Assembly (NCBI RefSeq): GCF_018812025.1
Contig: NC_063045.1
Coordinates: 61,936,339-62,000,338, forward strand
Length of the DNA: 64,000 bases
Direction: 5' to 3'
Source: Megalobrama amblycephala
Taxonomy: Eukaryota; Chordata; Actinopteri; Cypriniformes; Xenocyprididae
Shown here: positions 36,061 through 47,158 of the stretch, in pieces
Numbering within the stretch: position 1 is the stretch's first letter
Layout: each line of letters begins with the position of its first letter
Made by a program: the position numbers and the translations under genes
Notes under the pieces: model-generated
Told to the model about the DNA's origin: nothing
What the model saw: the letters and a program-made list of their open reading frames with translations, nothing else
Database searches by the model: none

Positions 36061-36642
36061 TTAAAGGATTAGTTCACTTCAGAATTAAAATTTCATGATA
36101 ATCTACGCACCCCCATGTCATACGAGATGTTTATGTCTTTCTTTCTTCAGTTGGAAAGAAATTATGGTTTTTGAGAAAACCTTCCAGAATTTTTCTCCAT
36201 ATAGTGAACTTCAACAGCTACCAACGGGTTGAAGGTCCAAATGTCAGTTTCAGTGCAGCTTCAAAGAGCTCTATATGATCCCAGATGAGGAATAAGAGTC
36301 TTATCTAGTGAAATGATCATCCATTTTCTAAAAGAAATAAAAAAATTATATACGTTTTAATCACAAATGCTCTGCAATGCACAACGCATAACATAATCAC
36401 ATTGGAAAGATAAGACCCTTATTCCTCGGCTGGGATCGTGTAGAGCCCTTCGAAGCTGCAATTTGGACTTCAAACCATTGGTAGCCATTGAAGTCCACTA
36501 TATGGAAAAAATCCTGGAACGTTTTCCTCAAAAACCTTCATTTCTTTTCGACTGAAGAAAGAAAGACATAAACATCTTGGATGACATGGGGGTGAGTAAA
36601 TTATCAGGAAATTTTAAATTCTGAAGTGAACTAATCCTTTAA
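36061..36642. mobile_element. foldback TIR element (582 bp)
   Basis: The left end TTAAAGGATTAGTTCACTTC and the right end GAAGTGAACTAATCCTTTAA are exact inverses, and the two halves remain inverted copies of each other for most of their length (ATGTTTATGTCTTTCTTTCTT mirrored near 36565). The centre is about 36300-36400. There is no transposase. It belongs to a large-arm MITE family common in cyprinids. Confidence 0.88.
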
Positions 36643-36901
36643 CCAGTGCAAACTAATCAAGTTAAATCCCAACAGTGCACAACTGATGCAAATCTCAGTG
36701 TATTCAGTCAGGGTGATTCAGTTGGTCTTATACTGAGATTCAGACATCCATTCTCAAAAAGAAAGACAGATTGACTCTGTGTGAATTGGCCATCAGTGCC
36801 GCCCCATTGTGACAGAAAATGAAATTCCCAATTAAGCCTTAAATACGTGTCAAAACACATTAACTTGGCTTTAGCTCATGCAACACCTTGTACTTTAAAA
36901 A

Positions 36902-37540
36902 ATTCAGCGCAAAGCCCAACATTCACAATACAGTTACCATCCATCCTCGTGGGTCCAGACGTCTAACCACTGTCCACACTAATGATGTCGTCCCCGAAGA
37001 TGATGACCTGATACAAGCACTGCACATTAAATCACACAGGCAGTGGAGTTAAACAGTGTCAGACAGAGTAAACGTTACTGTACACCGAGAGCAAATAGGT
37101 AAATGCTTGGTGCTAATTACAGCTGACGGACCACTGGAGTGTGTTTCAGAGAAAAGCACAAGGGTCAGAAGCACAAATTGATGAACACACTCTCACACAC
37201 AGACACAGCATTCACAGAAACCACATCGATAATGCTTATTCTGTGGTCTGGGGACATGCATGGCAGAGTTTAAATAACTTTAATGAACCTTATCTTGTCC
37301 GAATTGGAAACAGAAGCCCACACAGGGCAGCATTTATCAAGTGGATGAGGACTCAAGACAGATTTTAAAGAGCTCTGTTCTAAACCCTAGTAAACTGCCT
37401 TGTGTCTAATGCCTACATAGCATTCTAATGCAGCATCCAAATTGCAAAGAAACTTCACAAATACAAGAAAAACGAAACCGGTGGGCGTCTGGACCCACAA
37501 GAGTGAATGGTAACTGTATTGTTGTTCTTTGCACTGAATT
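36902..37540. repeat. unassigned inverted-repeat pair in unique DNA
   Basis: Left arm 36902-36972 and right arm 37481-37540 are inverted copies sharing ATTCAGYGCAAAG, AATACAGTTACCAT and GTGGGTCCAGACG, with one 7-bp gap and scattered differences. The 510 bp between them looks unique. I do not recognise the family. It may be a MITE or a local inverted duplication of a functional element. Confidence 0.75.
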
Positions 37541-37656
37541 GTGCACAAATGACTGATTTGAAATGCTCTACATTAGCACACAAATACTAGTCTTCACAGA
37601 AAACACAAAGGTAATTAGACACGATTGATTCCAGCATGTTGCAAACAAATACTATG

Positions 37657-38290
37657 GGCCCTGTTTTATCGATCTAAGCGCATGGCACAGGTGCACTTAG
37701 GGCGTGTCCAAATCCACTTTTGCTAGTTTTAACAATGGAATAAATGGTCGGCGTGCTAGGCGCATGTTCGAAAAGGGTTGTACCTAGTCTCTTAATGAGT
37801 CATGGGTGTGTTTTGGGCGTAACGTGCAATAAACCACTCAGAGCCAGGTGTGCTTGTGTAACCCCTCCTGTTCGAACCGCCCGCTCTAAGCGGGGTCCGA
37901 AGGCATAGGAGTCAGGCACTCTAACATGGGAGCTAAAGACCACAGTCTCTAGCATCTCTAGCCTCTTGAATTCAGGGTTTACTCGCGCCATACTGCGCCA
38001 TTGACAGCCCAATACTGCGCCATTGACTTGCGCCATACTTTAGACCAGGTTTTGTTGGTCAATGGCACAGTCATTTTCAGTTGCCTCAAAATAGCAACAC
38101 GCCAACAATGCACCTGAACACACCTCGTTTTCAGAGCAGCAAGCCCATGGGCGAACAGATGGGCGTGAGTGCATTTGCTATTTAAACAATGTGGGTGCTG
38201 GAGGTGAAAATGAGAACTGCACTGGGCCGAAACTAGCAAAAAACACTTGCGTCACGTCTGGTGGCGCATTGCACCGGGTGTATGAGGTCC
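37657..38290. mobile_element. hAT-like element, GGGCCCT termini
   Basis: The left part (GGGCCCTGTTTTATCGATC, then CTTAGGGCGTGTCC and CTTTTGCTAGTTT) and the right part (AAACTAGCAAAAAACACTTG, GGCGCATTGCACCGGGTGTA) match an abundant cyprinid element from memory, and CTAGTTT is mirrored on the two sides. The right terminus has decayed. A SINE-like copy interrupts it at 37.85-37.99 kb. Confidence 0.65.
37852..37985 (-). mobile_element. tRNA-like SINE fragment nested in the hAT-like element
   Basis: TGTAACCCCTCCTGTTCGAA at its left edge, and words such as GAGCTAAAGACCACAG, match the copy at 39.93 kb. The host element resumes at TCGCGCCATACTGCGCCATT. Read on the minus strand it would carry a tRNA-like promoter region, here more decayed than in the second copy. 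Confidence 0.6.
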
Positions 38291-39929
38291 GATTTCTTTT
38301 TTCACTGAGCTCTACATTTTGTGATTGCCGACTAAGAGTCTGGTGAAAAGAAGATATCTTAATTAATCTGCATAGCTTTTAAAAATAGCCAAATACCTCA
38401 AAATGCTGCCTAGGTAGCTCACTTGGAACAAAGCAAGCGTGTCTGCTATGCGTTTCTGAGGACGGCAGGGGTTCTGTCCCAGTCCTGTTGTGTTTTTATG
38501 AGAGCACTCTGGAGCGTTGCACCATTTGTCTCCCAGTTGCTTCCAGGAAGCAGTTTATAAATACACTGTGAGTCTTCCCACAATTATTTTATGACATAGT
38601 GAGTTTCAAGAGACAGTTGACAAGACTCTAGATGCACTAACTTGCCTCTTTTTTGTTCCCTCTTTTCTTCTTTGTCTCTTTCGGTGACGTTTCACCCACA
38701 AAAGTCTTACAGAAAGAATCAAGAGGTTTAACATTAGCACACTGGGAAAGAGTCACTGCTTTGTGCTGCTGTGTCTTTTTCTGTGGTAATTTTAAAGGGC
38801 AAAAGATAAGAAAAGTTCACTAGAACTGTCTCTCTCTTTCCCTCTCCTGCTTGTGATCCTCTCTGTGTCCCTCTGGGCCCGTTTGAGCAGTGGTGGAAAG
38901 CGGCCTAAAAAAACAAGTGGTGGAAAAGGTTTTCAGCAAGTTAATTACAACAGGGTGAGGGCTGTGAAAGGCCACATTGTTTGTGTCAGGGGCAGTCAGC
39001 ATCAAAGGTCTGATTCAGGCGCATTCAGCGCACCTCAAACCCCGCTGGGCTGGACGGCGTACGACGTTAAACACCGGCCTTAAAGACGCCCTCGTGGCTG
39101 TTTGCTGTTTTTCTTCAAAGTGATGAAACAATATTTGGAGTAGCAGAATAAACACGATGAGAGGTAATGGGCCAGAGGGGAGGAAGGGCGTCATGCGGCT
39201 CGGCCCAGTCAACGGCGCTCTTGTTTGCCACGTTTACTCTGAAGAGAAGAGTCCGCTGACCTTCAGGGAGGTCATCTGTATCCGGACATTTACCCTCCTT
39301 ACTTCTATTGTGGCACAAGCACAACACACAAAAGGAGTCAGGAAATGACATCATGAGCATCCTAAGCTGGAGCTGGCAAACAGGCCATCTTCTGCGGTTG
39401 CATATAGCATGCGAATCTCTCCGGAGTGGACTGTGGGCAGCGCCATATGTAATGGAAACCAGACTAATGATACAAAACAACAAAAACAAAGAGCAGGAAA
39501 AAAGCTGAATGTCATTAAAAGATGCATGTGTGTCTATGCTGGGAAGCAGACTGTTTATGCTCTTATTTCGTTCTGGGGGCAACAGAAAGTATGTGAAAAC
39601 ACTGCACATTCTTATTTTTCCTCTCAACGTGGCACATTTGCAGGCTGCGCTGTACCTCATACTGTGAAAAGCAATTTGTGTTTGGGGGGGGTCGTACCTG
39701 AGTCCCAATTATGTTATCAGAGACAAAAGCAGCTGCTGTGGAGAACTAGGAGTTCTTCAGCAAAATGCTCTGCAATGATTCCCTTTCAATATTCTTTCCT
39801 GTGATGACCTATTTCCTATTAAAACAGGAAGTTAGTGCGGGACTTAAGTAATAGCTAGTCCTATGCAGGTGGCATTAGTGTGGAGTCATGAGTCATTAGT
39901 GTAGCGGAACACGTCTTTTGGTTCGGCAC
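38291..39929. other. long unique region
   Basis: Non-repetitive. The longest open frame of the window lies here (39115-39708 minus, 197 codons), overlapped by plus-strand frames of 131 and 66 codons. None shows a domain, and I treat them as chance. No RNA gene seen. Confidence 0.35.
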
Positions 39930-40160
39930 GTGTAACCCCTCCTGTTCGAACCGCCCGCTCTAAGTGGGACTCAAACCTGGATCCGCCGGCATGGGAGACG
40001 GGCGCTCTAACAAGGAGGCTAAAGACCACAGCCTCAGCATCAGTCGCCTCTTGAGATCAGGGGAGTGAGGTTTACATGCACAGCTCTTACCGCTTACGTC
40101 CATTACACTCAACCCCCCAAACCTCACTCCCATCCAGGTCAATGTAACCCCTCCTGTCCG
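39930..40160 (-). mobile_element. tRNA-like SINE copy
   Basis: On the minus strand, TTTAGCCTCCTTGTTAGAGCG (40003-40027) resembles an A box and AGGTTTGAGTCCCAC (39964-39979) a B box, spaced as in a tRNA gene. A tRNA-unrelated part follows. The word TGTAACCCCTCCTG occurs at both ends (about 39931 and 40144), so either the copy is flanked by a repeat of its own edge or a second unit begins there. Origin from a tRNA is inferred from box spacing and sequence. Confidence 0.6.
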
Positions 40161-41612
40161 TGTTTGATATTAAACACTGTTATTAAAAGCGCATTAAGCT
40201 GCAAAAGACACTATTCCCCAGGCATCATTCTGTGCGCGCTCCGATTCAGAGCCAAACGTGAATAAGCAAATGGGCTTCAGATATGTGGCTAAACGCGTAC
40301 ACACAAAAGTTTCAAGTTGGAGAGTATTCACGTAACCACAGTGGGTTATGTCTTCAGTAAACGTATAGTTGAGAAAGAAAACGTGTGTGTAACAGTATAT
40401 TGGATCCGTGCATTAGCTCTTAAAGTGACAGCAGCCTATTAAACCTGCTGCAGTCTGTCATTAATGATAATTGCCTACTGTTTATTTGTCTTCTGTAATT
40501 ATTTTGAGGACGTTTTGTTTGCTGAAGTATTGATAAATGTGAAATTTCACTGACTCATATTGTGAAATAAGTCTTTGATTATATAGCCCACCAATAATCA
40601 TGTTCAATAATCGTGATTATGTTTTTTTCTATAATTGAGCAGCCCTACACTAACGTTAACAGACCCAAATTAAATGGGGTATTTAAAGACAATCTGTAAA
40701 ATAAACTCTTGCAATATTAAAAAACAACCCCCTCACATGCCTTGGTCAAAAACATAAGAGTGCAAGTAGACGGTGGGTCACGACTGAACAGATGTCTGGA
40801 ATAAGATATGACAGCGGGCTACAAGAACAAAAAGCATTGCATGTTCTGCATCAAACGCGCTGCCCGGCATGTTTTTTAGATGGCACAATCAAAGGACAAG
40901 TGATTAAACTCGCCGTCGCCCCACTGTGAGCAGGCCTAGGGTGTATTTGGGGATGTAATTACAGGACTGGAGACTGGGTTAGATCACGCCGGAGGAGTTT
41001 TCCTCTCTGGCACTCACCTGCATCACATTAGAAGAGATGAGAGAGCTTAGGACAGGGGAATGAAACTGTTTACCCAAGAGTCACTCATCAGTAAATCAAT
41101 GCTAGAGAGGGCGGCCCATGGGTTCTGACAGGATATCCTGACTCTATGGCTACAGGACCCTGCTGTGTGTGACCTGAGGTGGGTGGTTTAAGTAAGGAAA
41201 GTACACATACATGCTTTTATCTTGTGATAATAGACTGCAGTAGTGACCGCTCTTGTGACTGTTCTTGATCCAATCCAGCCAGCTACGAGATTAACTGCAG
41301 CATTTGATTCCAAGCAAAAGTAGTTTGTGAATAAATAAAAAATGGGTTTCTCAAACTGGGGTTTGAGAGTTGATAAAGTAATTAAATCCTAAAAATTAAA
41401 ATAAATCATTTAAAAAAACAAAATCAGACACTTACTAAAAAGATGAAATATTTTGTTTGTTTATCAGCACATCATTTGGCCATTAATCAACATCAGAGAA
41501 ATGTTAACATGCAAATATGTTGTTAAATTATTGAAATATTGACTTGAGCTCAAAGGGGTTTGGCTGAAAAACAGTGTGGGAATCTCTTTCCTAAAGCATA
41601 GTGAATTATCTA
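40161..41612. other. unique DNA with one hAT-like end fragment
   Basis: At about 40590-40650 the sequence AATAATCGTGATTATG, ending GAGCAGCCCT, is the terminal part of a dispersed element whose inverse begins AGGGCTGC. The rest shows no repeat and no gene. GC-richer parts occur at 40850-41180. Confidence 0.4.
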
Positions 41613-41760
41613 ATCGAATCAAAAATGCTGGGCTAAAAACAACCCAAGTTGGGTTGAAATTGGACAAACCCAGCAATTGGGTTAAATGTTTGCCCAACCT
41701 GCTGGGTAGTTTTATTTAACCCAACTTGGGTTGTTTTTAACCCAGCATTTTTGATTCGAT
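41613..41760. mobile_element. compact hairpin MITE, TGCTGGGTTAAAAACAACCC type
   Basis: Arms 41613-41655 and 41718-41760 are reverse complements over 43 bp with one mismatch, and a second inner palindromic word pair (CAGCAATTGGGTT, AACCTGCTGGG) lies between. The arms extend through ATCGAATCAAAAATG at the outer edge. The same family occurs nested at 55.57-56.03 kb and as a fragment at 61.84 kb. Confidence 0.88.
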
Positions 41761-41790
41761 TTCATTTTTGATTTGATTCAACCTAATAGC

Positions 41791-42238
41791 AGGGTTAAAA
41801 CAGCCCAATTGACTGGGTTAAAACAGCCCAATTCGCTGGGTTAAAACAACCCAATTCACTGAGCTAAAACAACCCAATTCACTGGGTTAAAACAACCCGA
41901 TTCGCTGGGTTAAAATAACCCAATTCGCTGGGTTAAAACAACCCAATTCGCTGGGTTAAAACAGCCAATTCGCTGAGCTAAAACAGCCAATTCGCTGAGC
42001 TAAAACAACCCAATTCACTGGGTTAAAACAACCCGATTCGCTGGGTTAAAACAACCCAATTCGCTGGGTTAAAACAACCCAATTCACTGGGTTAAAACAA
42101 CCCAATTCTCTGGGTTAAAACAACCCAATTCGCTGGGATAAAACAACCCAATTCACTGGGTTAAAACAGCCAATTCGCTGGGATAAAACAACCCAATTCA
42201 CTGGGTTAAAATAGCCAATTCGCTGGGTTAAAACAGCT
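41791..42238. repeat. 23-bp array derived from the MITE terminus
   Basis: About 20 units of CTGGGTTAAAACAACCCAATTCG (23 bp written in two parts: CTGGGTTAAAACAACC and CAATTCG), with variants CAGCC, GAGCTAAAA and GGGATAAAA. The GGGTTAAAA...AACCC core is the same as the terminal motif of the element 30 bp to the left, and each unit is itself a small hairpin. Confidence 0.93.
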
Positions 42239-44389
42239 ATTTGAGCTAATTTTGGGAGAAAATCTGCAGGGCATTAACACATTAAGCACTCTTAACTTAC
42301 ACTGAAATCATAAATTAGCCAAAATATTTGATGAAAAAACATGCAGTTAGGCAGTTGACACATAAAACGTTTTTAAATCAACATAAACATTGAATTTACA
42401 TGAACAAACAGTATAAGATCAAGTTTGCCCTGGTTATGACGAGCCAGATTTAACGCTGCCGTTAATGGGCTTAATTAGTCGTCCACGTAACCCCGCTCCA
42501 AGATTCCTGATCCTGGGAAACGGAGGCGGCTCAGGAAGCGACTTTTGAATAGGATTACAGGAGACTAACATCCTTCAGACACTCCGGCGAAAACAAACAA
42601 GGCTTTGAAGGTGACAGGGTCCTGGACGCGGCCGCCGCACCTGACAGAGAGGACACGGCCACCGACAGAATAAACAGCAGGATTAATGTCGTTCTGAGCG
42701 GATCTCTCCCACGGATACTCCCCTTTTCTCCCGCTAAGGGATTATCTGTCAGAGCCTGGCTGAATCACCGCACTAGACACCCTGGGCTGTCTCTGGTCGT
42801 TGGCACGGCTCTCACTCACTGCTTCTTCTGGCCAGATCGGTTTATCATTAACCCGCCCCACCAGTGAGTAATGCGAAGTAGACAAGGACGATGACAAAAC
42901 GACCTTCTGTCTGTGCGCGAGATGCCCGACCACCCCTACGCTTCCTCGCAAGCATATCTGATGACCCCCCATCCCTGACAAATCCGCCTCCAGGGAGCTT
43001 CCCAGACACGGATACCCCTGTCTGTTGTAATTGATCATCGGACGTCAGCTGGCAGGTAGAGCTGCGGGACCTGTGAAGAAAGAGGCTGGGGAGATAATGA
43101 TTTAAGTGACTTTGTAGAGGTCAGAGGTTCGAGACGGAGGTCACGGGGGACTCTTGTTTGGTTTACTTTGCGCCGTTCTTTTGTTCTCGGATATCTCTGT
43201 CTTTGCACTTCGTATCGACAAAGAAATTTCTGCTGCGGCAGAAACTACGCTTCAGCCCATCATTATAAATCAGCCTGTTAAGAGTTATAAAATTTTAAAG
43301 AGCTGCTCTCTGGATTCACTCAGGGGTCTCCATTAAAGAGACTGGAACAGATGACGGCCAACACGGCAACAAAGCGAGCCATACGTCTCTTTCAGTATTA
43401 CCTAGCAACTCAAAATACACTCCATTTACTTCCTTAATGAACATTCCTGGTAGTGATTGATTCATCAATGCATGTTATTCTAAAGAGAAAAATATGTCTT
43501 TATAATCTTTCATGAAAATATAACAAGTTGCTACACCTCTAAGACCAGCTCCTATTCGTCTGACACAACCAAATCCTCTTATTTTATGGCTTTATGCCAT
43601 CCAATCATTTCCTGATGGATAAAATCATGCGTTTGTTGTTTAATATCTTATTAACACATCGCATTACATGGAAAAAAAATGGGTACGGCATTTCATTAGG
43701 GTTTTAACCTGTTACACAAAGCCTAAAAAATGATCATTTGAAAGCTCAAAAACAGATAAAGATAAAATGCATGAGGCTAACAATGAAACATCCCATTACA
43801 GGAATTAAAACAGGTTGTGAATGGCATGTAATGCTGACTTTTTAGCCTAACAAATACAGGGAATGTGGCAGGGTTCAATTTCCATAAGAAAAAAATGCAT
43901 GACACTAACAGTGAAACACAGGGATTGTTGCTGTAGCTCTTGGACGTGTCCCTAAACTACCAACCATCTTGGCAGGCTCTGTAAAACTGTAAGGCCTGTA
44001 ACACGTAACCGGATCTTTGCCACAACGCTGTTTCTCACAGAGAATCTCTCATCTGTTGGGAGAATGCATAGCGAGCATCATGTAAAGTGAGACGCAACCA
44101 TCTAGTGACTATATCCCAGCAACCCCCCGCTCGATGCTGTATGTACACACTAACCCCATTAAATGCATTCCTCTGTCTACATGCCCAAAGCCACCAAAAA
44201 CAAAGAGAAAACATGAAAAACGTCAATGTGTAAGAAATGCATGACAGGGTTTTTGTATGTGTAAATGCTTGATTTTGGCAAATTGCTTTTGGATAAAAAG
44301 CTATTGTTGGCTTTTTGACGAACTGCTTTTGTACCTGTCTGCATCTGCTAAATGCATGAATGTAAAAGTGTCTTATAAATGCATAAAAA
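42239..44389. other. long unique region, candidate conserved non-coding blocks
   Basis: The segment 42430-43380 is non-repetitive and GC-rich with CpGs. Frames up to 98 codons lack domains. At 43765 and 43895 a short word pair (AAATGCATGA, CTAACARTGAAACA) is duplicated about 130 bp apart. No gene seen. Confidence 0.35.
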
Positions 44390-44683
44390 TTCAGTGGGGT
44401 TCTATATAGAACTCTAGGGTTCTCGAAGAACTACTTATGCCAAAAAGGTTCTATAAAAGGAGAAACGTCTTAAATGATTGCATGATACTTTGATGTTTAA
44501 CAGGCTATTTGATATTTTTTTCTAGTGATAAAGTATGTTACGAGCTTTTTAATTCATAAAATTTAATTAAAATTAAAAATGAATGAAAACAAAATTAAAT
44601 AATTAAAACTTAATCCATAAAATGATCCCATGATGAAAAATTAAGATTCTATATAGAACCTTTTCTTCTGAGAGTGTAAATGT
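44390..44683. mobile_element. MITE with GGTTCTATATAGAACC core
   Basis: The palindromic word GTTCTATATAGAAC near 44399 recurs as ATTCTATATAGAACC near 44647, followed by TTCTGAGAGTGTA, the terminus of a common fish MITE. The interior is AT-rich with no frame. Confidence 0.6.
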
Positions 44684-45974
44684 AAATGCATCAGGAGTCA
44701 CTGTAAATAAACCACTGGTAGTTATCTATAATTTTAGTTTCCAACCAATTGAAGGCAAAGGTGTTCAGAAAAACTCATTTTTGGAATGTCGTTTTGGTGA
44801 AACTAGAAATCACCTTTAAGCTTACAAACTGTTTTACAGAGAGGCTGGCGAGATCTAGTGACGTCACACAGCTATTTTCAAACTTACAGGGGAAAAAAAG
44901 CCCAGAAAAGAAAGAGTCTTTCTCTAAGCAGCAGTGAGAAATGAGAGCAGGAGATTATAAGCCTGGTGTGGTCTCCGGCATATTCTTGGCTGTAAGAATG
45001 AAGACAGATAGCAGGCATGAAGGGCTGGAGAAACCGAAGGGGAGGGAGGAAAGAGAAAGACAGAGAGAAAAACAGGCCACGCTGTTGGGCGTGGAGCACA
45101 ATAGGGATGAAATATGGTGGCGAGCAGAAAGATGCTGATTAGTGGACGGCTTCCCGGAAAGATCTACCAACCCAACAACTGAACTCCTCCTCACAAAGAT
45201 GCTTTCCACGGCCGCCTGTGGCTTCAGGGGAGATTTTCACCCTGCGCTCCATCGCTCCATCCGGATTGGCCCTTAATCTGGGAGCCTTCAGGGCTGCGGA
45301 GGCTACGATTAACAACGGCAGGGAGATTGTATGTTCCTAATAGTTACAGCCTCCAAGTGGCGTAACGCAATTACAGAGGCTGCAGACGAATGGCTAATGT
45401 GCATGCAACTAGCTGCCTGATATGGATCAGGTATTGAGTTGGCTGTTTTTAATTCACTTTCCAGCACAAAAACGGGGGCATTAGTTAGATTAGATGGGCT
45501 TAGGATGGGAGGGGTGGCTGAGGCCCGGCGGAGGGCAAGTGAATTTGTTTAGTGCTGCCTGTCAATTACCATCTGAAACCTTCTGCTGAACAGTTATTTA
45601 TCTTCAGAGGTGAGGGGAAGGGAAAAAAGACTCGACAGGACAAAACAAGGCCCGAATACAATTAATAAAGAGACTGTCCATTGACGAGGGCTACTCACGA
45701 CTGTAGGCGAAGCCATTTGGGTTATGACCATCAAAATGATGTATGAGGCAACATCCAAACCTTCCTCTTAATGTATTCTGATCGGAGCAGAGAAGTCTGG
45801 GAAAGTGCAACATCTACAGCGTAACAGGACAATAAGCAAACTAGAAGTGCTTGCAGGGCAGCAAATGAATACCATTAAATTATGGGTAAAATAATAAAAA
45901 AGTGCTGCCTGCGGAGATTAATAGTACTATGCATGTAAGAAAGAAAGCCAATTCAGTAGGAAAATGAATGCAAG
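44684..45974. other. unique DNA, candidate conserved non-coding block
   Basis: The stretch 45140-45740 is non-repetitive with TAAT-containing motifs (TTAATCTGGGAGCC, GATTAACAACGG, CAATTACAGAGG, TGTCAATTACCATC) between GC-rich runs, a texture like developmental enhancers. Frames of 62-84 codons lack domains. Confidence 0.35.
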
Positions 45975-46100
45975 AAAAAAGGGCTGCATGATTTGGGGAA
46001 AGAAAACTAATTGTGATTTTCTGATAAAAATTGTCATTGCAATTTAAAATTCCATTTTTCCATGTTTGCGGTGCTTGCTTGTAGGGCAGCACAAACTGGC
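45975..46100. mobile_element. hAT-like end fragment, GGGCTGCATGATT
   Basis: AAAGGGCTGCATGATTTGGGG followed by AATTGTGATTTTCTGA is the start of a dispersed element whose inverse end is seen near 40.6 kb. No partner terminus is visible here. Confidence 0.45.
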
Positions 46101-46162
46101 CAAAAATTCTGACTATAATAATAATAAATATTACACAAAATAAGAAATATTACTATATGATC

Positions 46163-46775
46163 CAGTGTTTCCCACAGGAATTTGTAAGACTGTGGTGGAT
46201 GGACCTCGGTCCCTCCGCAATAATATTTTTGTACATTGTTCAGCGTATGAAATTAACAAATTTAAAAAAGTCGCTGAATTGACTTGTACCTGAACTTTTA
46301 AGGGGACTCAACCTTATTTTTAGTTGCGATATAGTGTCTCAGTCTACATTACATTCACACTGCTGATTTAAGAAGACAAACAATTAGAATATAATAATAA
46401 TTTTAGATTATTATTATTATGATCCCTATAACAGTAATAGCCATATATTGTACAGTTTCTACAATTGCAAGAGGAAAAACCCAATTTTATTTTGACGGAA
46501 AAAAGTTGAGCTTTTATTTTGGCAGAAATCACTGGATCAAAGTGGCATTTCGTTTTGAAATGCGCAGCGAGAACAGACTTTTTAGGGTAAGTCGTAGCCT
46601 TTTGCCATTTGATTAGAGGATGAAGGCATATTGTGCTTTGGATTTTAGTTCGTTTACCAGATACTTTGCCAAAGCAATGGCGGGAAAAAAAGACCTTTTA
46701 TGTGAGAAGTTTAAATGTATTTCCAGTTCATTATGAATCTGTGGCGGGACACCACAGTCTAGTTAATGAATAAGA
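46163..46775. mobile_element. hAT-like remnant, CAGTGTTTCCCACAG terminus
   Basis: It begins CAGTGTTTCCCACAGGAATT with GTGGTGGATGGACC just inside. Near 46740 GTGGCGGGACACCACAG is a decayed relative of the far part. A 65-codon frame at 46419-46616 has no transposase motif. The right terminus is lost. Confidence 0.5.
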
Positions 46776-46929
46776 AAACATTGCAATCTAATTATCTATA
46801 AAATAAAAAATAAAAAAATTATTGGAGAAAAATACTATAATTTTATAAAATTATTTATAATTCTATGCAATATAAATAGATTTGCAATAGAAAAGTCATT
46901 GAGTTCAGTAAGCAAACATTACTATTTTT

Positions 46930-47158
46930 AATGTTTTTGAAAGAAGTCTCTTATGCTCATCAAGCCTGCATTTAGTTGATAAAGAAAAATACAGAAAAAA
47001 CAGTAATATTGTGAAATAGTATTACAATATAAAATATTGGCTTTCCATTTTAATATACTTTAAAATCTAATTTATTCCTGTGATCAAAGCTGAATTTTCA
47101 GCATCATTACTCCAGTCTTCAGTGTCACATGATCCTTCAGAAATCATTTTAATATATA
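46930..47158. mobile_element. single arm of the foldback family
   Basis: Words from CTCTTATGCTCATCAAG through TTATTCCTGTGATCAAAGC to CATGATCCTTCAGAAATCAT match one arm of the foldback repeat at 24.1-24.8 kb. The other arm is absent. Confidence 0.8.

Noticed and set aside
39115..39708. 197-codon minus-strand open frame, longest in the window
   Set aside because: No domain, and plus-strand frames overlap it. Nothing supports translation.
39964..40027. Functional tRNA gene on the minus strand
   Set aside because: A- and B-box-like words are present, but stems pair poorly and the sequence continues as a dispersed element, so a SINE is the better call.
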